From IMG/VR virus record IMGVR_UViG_3300010885_043740, positions 1 to 38,733 of that record: a DNA stretch of 38,733 nucleotides; one strand, 5' to 3'. The notes under the pieces are model-generated. The model saw only the letters and a list, made by a program, of their open reading frames with translations. It did not search any database and was not told the origin of the DNA. Below are positions 6,977 through 14,134 of the stretch, in pieces; position 1 is the first letter of the stretch; every line of letters begins with the position of its first letter. A program made the translations under genes and the position numbers. This DNA comes from a virus.

Positions 6977-8227
6977 TTAGCTAATTTCTTTCCATTGTAT
7001 AGATACACCCACAGTAGCATTATATGAAGGGTCAATATTATAAACTCTAACAGAAAATATCTCTGAATCTGTTGAATCAAAATTCTGGGCAAGAAAATTC
7101 TTCTTGGCTTGTGGTCCAATTTGAGCATTAGCAGAAGCCGCATTGGGAGTATTAGCATTTTGACTACTTCCAGCAGCATAACCACCAATAAAGTCCTCAT
7201 AATAACTCGTTGAAATCCCGGTTGCTGTTTGGTTATATTCAACGGCAGAGTTCGCGTTTTCAGAAAGCCACGTTCCAGTGGTATTAATGCCAACAGATGT
7301 GGGGATTTTTACAACTTCATATTTCACATTAGCCCCAACAGCAAAAACTGTGAGATTTGTTAGTTTTACGATAACTCTATTCTTTTCACTACCAATAGTA
7401 TTTTTTAATCTTATTGAAATTACAGGTAAAGAAGAACCCACACTAATACTTCTTAACGAAGAAGTATGAGACCACTCCATCCCCGTTTCCGTATAACCAC
7501 CTTCACTCATAACAGATGCACATATCTGCGAAAAGGAAGTAGCAGAACCAACCGGACCAGAATTCCTAATTTCACATCTAACAGGAAGATTGGGCATTCT
7601 CATGTAAACGGTCTCAAGTTCATTGGAATTATAAAATTCGTGGCAAATTATATTCTTTCCGTTAATAGAAAATCCACAACGAACAATACCAACACCTAAC
7701 CATTCAAAATCAATAATAAAAAGTTGAGTTTTGGTTATATCCAGAATATAACCCGAAGGTGAATTACCATCAAGAGTATCAATATTCCAATTTTCTTGAG
7801 ATACTCTTCGTTCGGTTAGGACGTTATTTACATCAGATCTAATTACGAAATTAATTTTTTCGTCCGCACCAATTTCAAGAAAAATTCCATTATAATCATC
7901 AAAATATCCGGTTCTTTTTATGTTATTTGTTTTGGAACCTCTAAAATTGATAGAAGAATAAATTAATTGGGATTTTCCTGGTGAGTATGGGTGATAATGT
8001 TTTGTTTGATGTATTGCATATGAGCCCGAATCAATTCCGACTTGTAGTATAGCGGCAGATTGATTCCTATCATGATAAACAGTTGATCCAGCACCAGACA
8101 CAACGTTAATAAATTCTGGATTGAGGTAGAAAGAATGTTTATAATCCCCAAGAGTAAATGGTTCAGAAGTCCTAAGCCGACCGAAGGCATCCTGCTCTTG
8201 TCTGGGTGGTGCGAATAAATGACTCAT
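6977..8227 (-). CDS. Putative virion protein with AFGRLR motif (416 aa)
   Basis: The N-terminal block QDAFGRLRTSEPFTLGDYKH is a recurring signature in marine phage and giant virus structural proteins. It is followed by about 250 residues of beta-rich sequence and a C-terminal region with TGISTSYYEDFIGGYAAG. The exact role is not known; a surface protein of the head or fibre is likely. I chose the ATG at 8227, which overlaps the previous stop as ATGA. A longer frame from 8239 would need a TTG start. It lies in the head gene cluster between gp68-position and gp21, where T4 has no counterpart. No membrane or signal sequence is visible. Confidence 0.75.
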   Translation of the reverse strand: MSHLFAPPRQEQDAFGRLRTSEPFTLGDYKHSFYLNPEFINVVSGAGSTVYHDRNQSAAILQVGIDSGSYAIHQTKHYHPYSPGKSQLIYSSINFRGSKTNNIKRTGYFDDYNGIFLEIGADEKINFVIRSDVNNVLTERRVSQENWNIDTLDGNSPSGYILDITKTQLFIIDFEWLGVGIVRCGFSINGKNIICHEFYNSNELETVYMRMPNLPVRCEIRNSGPVGSATSFSQICASVMSEGGYTETGMEWSHTSSLRSISVGSSLPVISIRLKNTIGSEKNRVIVKLTNLTVFAVGANVKYEVVKIPTSVGINTTGTWLSENANSAVEYNQTATGISTSYYEDFIGGYAAGSSQNANTPNAASANAQIGPQAKKNFLAQNFDSTDSEIFSVRVYNIDPSYNATVGVSIQWKEIS

Positions 8228-8895
8228 ACGATTCTCCAAGCATTATTTTTCCATATAAAAGTTAGACTACCATAATCAAAAGCAAGAACGGCCTTATCTC
8301 TTCCGTCTATAAGATCCGAATTACTTGGTAGTATTGTGATATATCTGTTCATTCCTTTAGATGCTTCTCCTTTCTCATCCTTTACGATGAAAACTCTTCC
8401 TTCTCTATCAGCCTTAGGGAGTGTTATTGTTACAGCCCCAGCATAATCAACACCGATGTAATAGTCTCTGTGAGTGACCGAATAAAAAGAAGACGTTACC
8501 GTTCTTACCGGCAACGTCATAAAAGCAAGATTCGTTTCTCCACCACCACCTAGAGTTGATAGCTGTTGTTGTATTCTTTTTAGAAATAAACTATAATGTT
8601 TTTGTAGATCATCAAAACTTACGAATTTTTGATCTAATGGAGTCAAAGGATCATTACCTTGCTTTTTATCCGATGGCTCAGATAATAAACCCAAAGATCT
8701 TTCAATAATAGGTGCGACTTCTTCCTTGATTATTGGAATTTCTTTTTTTACTTTTCGTTTAGGTTTTTTCTCAGATTCTTCGGATAATTCATTCCACAAT
8801 AAATTATTAAAGGAGTCTGAAACAAGATTCTCAAACTCCTCTTTTTGTTTTTTCTTTTCTTCTGATATTAAGTGAAAAAGATCGTTAAGATCCAT
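8224..8895 (-). CDS. gp68-position prohead core protein with added C-terminal beta domain
   Basis: This 223-residue protein has two parts. Residues 1-75 are highly charged and helical (Lys/Glu rich, KKPKRKVKKE), as in T4 prohead core protein gp68 (141 residues), and the gene sits after portal and the gp67-like ORF exactly as gp68 does in T4. After a linker with Gly4 at about 116-119 comes a beta-rich domain of about 95 residues (YYIGVDYAGAVTITLP, then YGSLTFIWKNNAWRIV). This looks like the small domains at the ends of phage fibre or decoration proteins. The combination suggests a core-derived protein carrying a displayed or folded cap. Function is inferred. The stop overlaps the next start as ATGA. 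Confidence 0.6.
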   Translation of the reverse strand: MDLNDLFHLISEEKKKQKEEFENLVSDSFNNLLWNELSEESEKKPKRKVKKEIPIIKEEVAPIIERSLGLLSEPSDKKQGNDPLTPLDQKFVSFDDLQKHYSLFLKRIQQQLSTLGGGGETNLAFMTLPVRTVTSSFYSVTHRDYYIGVDYAGAVTITLPKADREGRVFIVKDEKGEASKGMNRYITILPSNSDLIDGRDKAVLAFDYGSLTFIWKNNAWRIV

Positions 8896-8896
8896 T

Positions 8897-9049
8897 TCAC
8901 TCTTCTTCTACTTGAAAAAGATTAGATGCTACTTCTGGGCGATATTCGTCAACTCGCTGCACGGCTTTCATTGTTAATGCGTCTTTAATAGCATCAGAAA
9001 TCTGTGAAGGAGATTCGTTTTTAAGAATCAGTTGTACTAGGTCTTCCAT
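8897..9049 (-). CDS. gp67-like prohead core peptide (50 aa)
   Basis: This small ORF fills the gap between portal and the 223-aa gene. It begins MEDLVQLILKNESPS and ends FQVEEE, with a central helix containing IKDALTMKAVQRVDEYRPEVA. The pattern (short acidic N-terminus, a helix with K..RV...RPEVA) resembles small proteins found at this place in marine T4-like phages and T4 gp67, an internal prohead core protein that precedes gp68 and gp21. The stop is two bases from the next start. The gene is likely real because of its position and codon pattern, although gp67 identity is partly by synteny. Confidence 0.7.
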   Translation of the reverse strand: MEDLVQLILKNESPSQISDAIKDALTMKAVQRVDEYRPEVASNLFQVEEE

Positions 9050-9072
9050 AATTGTTTTTTAGGTAAGGTTAT

Positions 9073-11199
9073 TTAGATTTCACCACCTTTCGGTGCTTCT
9101 ACAGCAGATGTATCTACTTTAGGTTCAATGGGTACTTTACCCATATCACTATTAATATTATTTCCGGCTGTAACTACTGGCTGACCCGTTTTAGGATCAA
9201 TTTCTGGCTTGTCTTTTGGATCTGGAATGATACCATTTTCAATTTCTTTTTTGATTTGTGCATCCTCTTCCACTATCTCTTGATCAGTCTGTCTCAGAAT
9301 TTTACGACGAACATAATCTTGTGAAAAATATACACCGATATAAGGTTCGGCGATTTGAGCAGTATTTAATCTTTCCGATAGAAGTTCAGACTCTTTTAGT
9401 TCTGCGAAGTGATTATCGTATAGGAAGTCAAATTGAATATGTTCATTCATCACCTTCCAATCTTCAGGAGTGATAATATTTTTTAGAATAAGTTGCGTCT
9501 TAAGAAGATCTGTAAAGAGAGTTGAAAATCTTTTTCTTAGACGACCTACGAATTTTGAGAATTTAACTTCGTCTCTTAGAATCTCGGAAGATCTACCTAG
9601 ATTAAATCCTGAGTCTCCACCGATTCTGGATTCGGGAACATTTAGGTCCTTATAGAGTTTTCTTTGGAAGTAGTTAATATCAGTTAATTCTCCTAAATTA
9701 CTGTTTTTTGTATAAATTCCACAAGAAAGTGCAAAAGTATGATAATCGTGGAGAATTTCATTATCGTCAATTGTTAGGGTTCCAACTTCAATTTCTTCCG
9801 TTAGATGTTCAATAGTATCAATAAATATAAAACTTTCTGTCCCATTTTTGTGTGAACTTATTAGCATAGTATCAACTTCTAAGTCCTTGGCCTCAACAAA
9901 ACCAACATCATAAATCGGAAACTTGTGATCATAAGTACAAACAACACGCTCTCCATTATCCAATGTAATCTTCATTACCTTTGCACTCTTTTGAGTCACA
10001 CCAGCCCAAGAAATTAATCCTGGAGAAAATTCACCTGTAGTGGGGTGACAAGAATAAGTCCATAAATTTTTGCCTTCTTTAAGTTCATTTTCAATATCAG
10101 AAATAGAAAGGTCTCTTCCATCCAAGAGGGAAACCTTTGTATCCATAGCTAAACAGCCCCCAGGAACAATATCCAACTGAGTACCGCGACCACCTTCTCT
10201 TCGGGGAAGGAAGAAGTCATCCATAATACTCATAAACTTCTTATCGTCTCTAATAGTACCATCTGCCGTTGAATATGCAGAACGATTACGATAACGAAGC
10301 ATAACATCACGGAGATATTGTTCAGCTTTTTGCTTTGGTAGATTACCAACATCAATATAAAACACCCGCCTTTCGGAACTACGAAGAAGTCTGTAAATTA
10401 CTAGACTATCCTCAATCATTCTTAATTGGTTGAGAGTCTTAGATGCTTTGTTCAGATATGATAATGTGGTTCCTTTATTTCTGTCTACAAGACCGCTAGT
10501 ACAATAAACAACAGAATCTCTAGCGAACTTAACTGTTTTTTCCTGTCCTGCATTCATGTCCTTTGGTGTTCCAACAGGATATGAAGTAGTAGGGGTGTAG
10601 ATGAAATACTCTTCCAGCTTGGGGAATTTGTAATTCATCGGATCAGAATCACCGTATTCTTTAACGACTGCCTTATCGTTTTTTACTTTAAGTTCTTGTC
10701 GCACATAACGCATTTTAAGAGCGTCAATATATCTTAGGTCTAGAATGCCATCTTCAGGCTTTTTAATATCAATAACCTTATGATAATAAAGTCTACCGTC
10801 AACAAACCAGTTACGATAGATTTCGTGAGCTTTCTTATCAAAGTCTAACAGCTCTAGAATATATTTAAATTCTTTACGGATAGTATTTTTAAGATCTTCA
10901 CCAACGTTTAAATTTGATAGTTCAATTTGAATAGGGCTATCGTTAGTGTCTGATACAATTGCCTCATTTACAATATCTTCAATAGCGGAATCAACTTCTG
11001 GATGAAGCGACATTTCACGGTATCGTCTGATAAGTTCAAATTCTGTTCTATAGATACCCTCAATGTCAATATATGAACCAAAAAATCCACTAGTTAGATA
11101 AAAATCAGACCCGTCCTCATCAGAAGGAGGAACGGGTGATAGTGTACTAGGGGATAATTCTAAATCATCATCAAAAGAAAAACCAAACAAACGAGCCAT
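9073..11199 (-). CDS. 20: Portal vertex protein gp20, interrupted by a mini-intein
   Basis: The 708-residue precursor is the dodecameric portal through which DNA enters and leaves the head, and it initiates prohead assembly. Extein features include YREMSLHPEVDSAIEDIVNEA at about 60-80 (given here as YREMSLHPEVDS), the segment RNWFVDGRLYYHKV at 129-142, LRYRNRSAY at 301-309, and the conserved PGG/SNLGELTDI joint. Between Gly348 and Ser500 lies an intein of 151 residues. Removal gives 557 residues, close to T4 gp20 (524). The gene is followed by gp67-like and gp68-position genes as in T4 and preceded by gp19. A late promoter overlaps the end of gp19. The C-terminus is proline and acidic residue rich. 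Confidence 0.96.
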   Translation of the reverse strand: MARLFGFSFDDDLELSPSTLSPVPPSDEDGSDFYLTSGFFGSYIDIEGIYRTEFELIRRYREMSLHPEVDSAIEDIVNEAIVSDTNDSPIQIELSNLNVGEDLKNTIRKEFKYILELLDFDKKAHEIYRNWFVDGRLYYHKVIDIKKPEDGILDLRYIDALKMRYVRQELKVKNDKAVVKEYGDSDPMNYKFPKLEEYFIYTPTTSYPVGTPKDMNAGQEKTVKFARDSVVYCTSGLVDRNKGTTLSYLNKASKTLNQLRMIEDSLVIYRLLRSSERRVFYIDVGNLPKQKAEQYLRDVMLRYRNRSAYSTADGTIRDDKKFMSIMDDFFLPRREGGRGTQLDIVPGGCLAMDTKVSLLDGRDLSISDIENELKEGKNLWTYSCHPTTGEFSPGLISWAGVTQKSAKVMKITLDNGERVVCTYDHKFPIYDVGFVEAKDLEVDTMLISSHKNGTESFIFIDTIEHLTEEIEVGTLTIDDNEILHDYHTFALSCGIYTKNSNLGELTDINYFQRKLYKDLNVPESRIGGDSGFNLGRSSEILRDEVKFSKFVGRLRKRFSTLFTDLLKTQLILKNIITPEDWKVMNEHIQFDFLYDNHFAELKESELLSERLNTAQIAEPYIGVYFSQDYVRRKILRQTDQEIVEEDAQIKKEIENGIIPDPKDKPEIDPKTGQPVVTAGNNINSDMGKVPIEPKVDTSAVEAPKGGEI
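9703..10155 (-). other. Mini-intein in the portal protein (151 aa, no endonuclease)
   Basis: Portal residues 349-499 form the intein. Block A starts with Cys349 (CLAMDTKVSLLDG), block B is ERVVCTYDHKF with Thr422 and His425 (the T-x-x-H motif), block F is VGTLTIDDNE and HDYHTFAL, and the end is GIYTKN with Asn499 followed by Ser500. The penultimate residue is Lys rather than His. There is no LAGLIDADG or HNH motif and no room for one. Excision restores PGG-SNLGEL, a strongly conserved portal segment. It cannot home on its own, so persistence suggests either vertical inheritance or loss of an earlier endonuclease. Confidence 0.93.
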
Positions 11200-11222
11200 A
11201 ACTACTTGTAATTACTACCTTG

Positions 11223-11229
11223 TATTTAT
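11223..11229 (-). promoter_or_regulatory. Late promoter core ATAAATA before portal
   Basis: The minus strand reads AATAAATACA directly after the gp19 stop and about 24 bases before the gp20 ATG. Confidence 0.55.
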
Positions 11230-11864
11230 TAGCGAATAACCAGCCCGTTTTGGTCTCCGTCTTCTCCGGCAGTCATATACTGAACCTGGAATTCTACACT
11301 AAATTCTGCAATGGTATTATCCTGCTCATAAGAAAGAGCCATTTCACCCACATCTGAGGGCCAAATATCATACAGTTTGAATCGTCTTAGTGGACGGATT
11401 CCAACGTTTCCTACGGCCCCGCCAGTAGCGGAGTTTCTTGTTGAGAACCGACCAGCATCAGCACCCCGACCTAATTGATCAACATAAGCATTCACCATAT
11501 ATGCCGAAGGTGAAGTTGCACCAGTAGCGTTCTCTAGCTTGTTGATACCATTCTGCCACTGCAAAAATGCGTTGTGTAGTTTGAAATCTTCGTCGTTAAT
11601 AACGGTGATAGTCCATGGTGCAAAAGTTCTATCTCCAGAAACTTTTAGAGCCCGACCACGAAAAGGAACATCAATGGGATTAACGGTTGAACCAGGAATA
11701 GCAGCAGCTTTACACAGAAAATTTAGAGTTCGCGCTTCTTCCTGCCCCCAGGTAATTCCAAGGCTAGTTGGAAAAGTGGGAATGCTGACTTCAAAGAGAT
11801 TAGGTCTAGTGCCACCACCAGCAAGACGCTCTTTAAAGCCAGTAATTGTTCTTAGAGTTGACAT
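11229..11864 (-). CDS. 19: Tail tube protein gp19
   Basis: The 211-residue tail tube subunit (T4 gp19: 163) stacks as hexamer rings inside the sheath to form the DNA channel. Family features include RPNLFEVSIP near residue 21, FLCKAAAIPGSTV at about 49-61, the central DEDFKLHNAFLQWQNGI, and RRFKLYDIWPSDVGEMALSY near 160-179. The gene follows gp18 as in T4. A very strong ribosome site (AAGGAGG at 11874-11880) lies 9 bases before the ATG, as expected for a highly expressed structural subunit. The larger size comes from loops such as TGATSPSAYM and GRGADAGRFSTRNSATGGA. Confidence 0.95.
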   Translation of the reverse strand: MSTLRTITGFKERLAGGGTRPNLFEVSIPTFPTSLGITWGQEEARTLNFLCKAAAIPGSTVNPIDVPFRGRALKVSGDRTFAPWTITVINDEDFKLHNAFLQWQNGINKLENATGATSPSAYMVNAYVDQLGRGADAGRFSTRNSATGGAVGNVGIRPLRRFKLYDIWPSDVGEMALSYEQDNTIAEFSVEFQVQYMTAGEDGDQNGLVIR

Positions 11865-11899
11865 TTAATTTATCCTCCTTATTAGATATTTAATAATAA

Positions 11900-14080
11900 T
11901 TAAACTCTACCAATAACTTCTTCAAAACTTACACCAGTTCTGGTAGCAACATAGGTAAGAGTGATAAAGTTAATAGCCTTAGCGGGTTTGAGGAAGATGT
12001 CGCCTCGGAATTCATTGTTATCAATAATGTCTGGAGTGTTATTGCTATCATCACAAATAACTCGGAAATCAATAAGACCTCGTTTGGCCATCACATCCCG
12101 AAGATAAGGTTCAACGATATTGATAAAGTTTGAACGAGTGATTTCGTCATTTAGTTCAAAAAGTGTTGCCTGAGCAGTACGTTCCAGAGATTGTTCAACG
12201 GTAAGGAATAGTCTCCGTACATTGATTCTATCAAAAGCAGAAGCATAACCAAGAGCTGTCTTATCACCGTAAAGAAGAATACCAACTCCGGGTTGATTGA
12301 TAATGGAGTTGATTCGCTGTGAATACAGTCGATCTCTTTGTGGGCGCTCTGAATTATAGGCTAGTTTGATTGCGCTATTAAGAATACCACGTTGCTGTCC
12401 AGCAGGAGAGAACCAAGGATATGCAAAGATACTAGTTCTTACACAAAGACCAGCAACGTCAGCGTTGGTTGGAATATACCGGAACTTATTGTTGAATCGG
12501 TCAAAGGTGTACTTATAGTTGTCATCAAAGACAGCATATGAAGAAGATGCGAGAGGTGCATAGAAAGAAATAATATTTGCAGTCTGAGTGTCTCGGTTGG
12601 TTACACCAACAACATCATTCTTGTGGGGTGAAATTGTTGCGATACAATCCTTTCGCTGACCTGCGATGGAGATGAGTTCTTGGGCTTTTGCCTGAGACTC
12701 GGCCTTTTCGGTCAAACCAGGTCCCATGACCAAGTAATCGCAAGGGATTTCGTCTCTGTTATTGAACAGACGATACGCCGTGACCAAACTAGCAAGAGTG
12801 GCCTTCAAACCGCTTGTGGCGCCGTAATTAGCTCCTCCGCTAAGATTATAGGTTACGTTGCCGATAACAGAGAAAGTTTTACTCTGGGTGTCTTGATTCC
12901 ACTGACCTTGAGCAGTAGTAATACCGACAAATCCACTAGAGAATCCAGTTTGATAAACTGGTTCATTAGCATTGCTATTATCGGAAGGATCGTCACCGAC
13001 GTAGACGTAATTGGAGAATTGAGCAAGATAAGCTTTCCACCAAATCTTCTGAGGGGAATTTACTGCGCTGATAGCATCAGTGGCCTTAGAAAGGAAAAGA
13101 TGTTTCTCAAGAAGATTACCTTGAATTCCGGTAACAGTACCAGTGTCATCTACAACGGCAACGTGAATAGCATCGTTTCTTGAATTCCGCTCAGTAGCAA
13201 ACTCGCTAGTGATTGGTTTAGGTGCGATTGACTTCCAGTAGATAGTAGTATTTGTTAGATTTAGTTGTTGTTGATCGTACCAATCCACAACAGAACTAGC
13301 GGCAAGAGTCTGAGTTGTTTGAGCAACACCAGCGGAATTGAGAACGGTAATATTGCTACCACTAACGAAAGATGTTAGTGAATCACCTTCTTTGTAGGTT
13401 ACGAGTTGTTCGGCAGTGCTACCAGCAGCTACGCGAGAAACAATTTTAACATCTAGTGAGGTTGATGTTTTACCAGTTACAATAGCCTTAAGATAACCAT
13501 TAAAAATGCTAGTTGAACCAACACCAGGAACAACCTGATTGGTAAGAGCAACGGTTACACCCATTCCGATAGATGTTGATGTTGCAGTTCCAGCAGAAAC
13601 GGTAAGAGTTTGATCTGCCTTATCGTCAATAATGCAAACCTTTAAATTGTTGGCCCATGAACCAGGATTTTTAGCAGAAAAAATATAATTTGCGATATCG
13701 TCTGAATGATTTAACTCGTAATCATCAAAATTCTTGATTTTGAGGGTTGGGGCGCCGCAGGTTGATACTCCAGAAGCATTACGAATGGCATTTGCATTTA
13801 CTAAATTATTATCATCTACACGAACAACCTTCATTACCCCACCGTAGGATAAGAAGGAACTAGCACTCATCCAATACTCGTATTGATTATCTGTATTCTG
13901 TGGTTTACCAAAAACATTAATAAGATCTTGTTCAGTAACAATATCAATAGGATCTTCTACTGGGCCTAGGGGAAAAGGGCCGGCAAAAGCACCGATATTA
14001 TCAAGTACGTTATCAGCACGCCCTACAGTAAGATCTACCTCTCTGGTAAGAACCCCTGGAGATAATTGAGGTGTCGCCAT
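11900..14080 (-). CDS. 18: Contractile tail sheath protein gp18
   Basis: The 726-residue sheath subunit (T4 gp18: 659) surrounds the tail tube and contracts at infection. The N-terminus LSPGVLTREVDLT and GPVEDPIDIVTEQDLINVFG are typical. The C-terminal core is recognised by the block NSERPQRDRLYSQRINSI and the stretch AQATLFELNDEITRSNF, and then LRDVMAKRGLIDFRVICD. The variable middle (about residues 130-330) forms the protruding domains. It follows gp17 and precedes gp19 as in T4. A late promoter (CTAAATA) is present about 35 bases before the ATG, with GGAG close to the start. No intein is present. Confidence 0.96.
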   Translation of the reverse strand: MATPQLSPGVLTREVDLTVGRADNVLDNIGAFAGPFPLGPVEDPIDIVTEQDLINVFGKPQNTDNQYEYWMSASSFLSYGGVMKVVRVDDNNLVNANAIRNASGVSTCGAPTLKIKNFDDYELNHSDDIANYIFSAKNPGSWANNLKVCIIDDKADQTLTVSAGTATSTSIGMGVTVALTNQVVPGVGSTSIFNGYLKAIVTGKTSTSLDVKIVSRVAAGSTAEQLVTYKEGDSLTSFVSGSNITVLNSAGVAQTTQTLAASSVVDWYDQQQLNLTNTTIYWKSIAPKPITSEFATERNSRNDAIHVAVVDDTGTVTGIQGNLLEKHLFLSKATDAISAVNSPQKIWWKAYLAQFSNYVYVGDDPSDNSNANEPVYQTGFSSGFVGITTAQGQWNQDTQSKTFSVIGNVTYNLSGGANYGATSGLKATLASLVTAYRLFNNRDEIPCDYLVMGPGLTEKAESQAKAQELISIAGQRKDCIATISPHKNDVVGVTNRDTQTANIISFYAPLASSSYAVFDDNYKYTFDRFNNKFRYIPTNADVAGLCVRTSIFAYPWFSPAGQQRGILNSAIKLAYNSERPQRDRLYSQRINSIINQPGVGILLYGDKTALGYASAFDRINVRRLFLTVEQSLERTAQATLFELNDEITRSNFINIVEPYLRDVMAKRGLIDFRVICDDSNNTPDIIDNNEFRGDIFLKPAKAINFITLTYVATRTGVSFEEVIGRV

Positions 14081-14114
14081 TTATTACTCCGAAATAATTC
14101 AACTTGCTAAAAAT

Positions 14115-14121
14115 TATTTAG
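14115..14121 (-). promoter_or_regulatory. Late promoter core CTAAATA before gp18
   Basis: The minus strand reads CCTAAATAATT about 35 bases before the gp18 ATG. Immediately on its gp17 side is a weak hairpin-like element (AAAAAG/CTTTTT arms with a very small loop, 14123-14136) that overlaps the gp17 stop and might weakly reduce read-through. Confidence 0.5.
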
Positions 14122-14134
14122 GAAAAAGGGCTTT

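Noticed and set aside
8228-8239. Longer start (TTG) for the AFGRLR gene
   Set aside because: The ATG at 8227 overlaps the previous stop as ATGA, typical of coupling; the TTG would add only four residues.
12680-13183. + strand ORF of 167 codons
   Set aside because: It lies wholly antisense to gp18, whose family match is strong over this region.
2975-14080. Further inteins in gp23, gp22, gp21, gp19 or gp18
   Set aside because: No block A/B/F/G pattern or terminal HN/HQ insertion was seen; lengths fit the families without an insertion.
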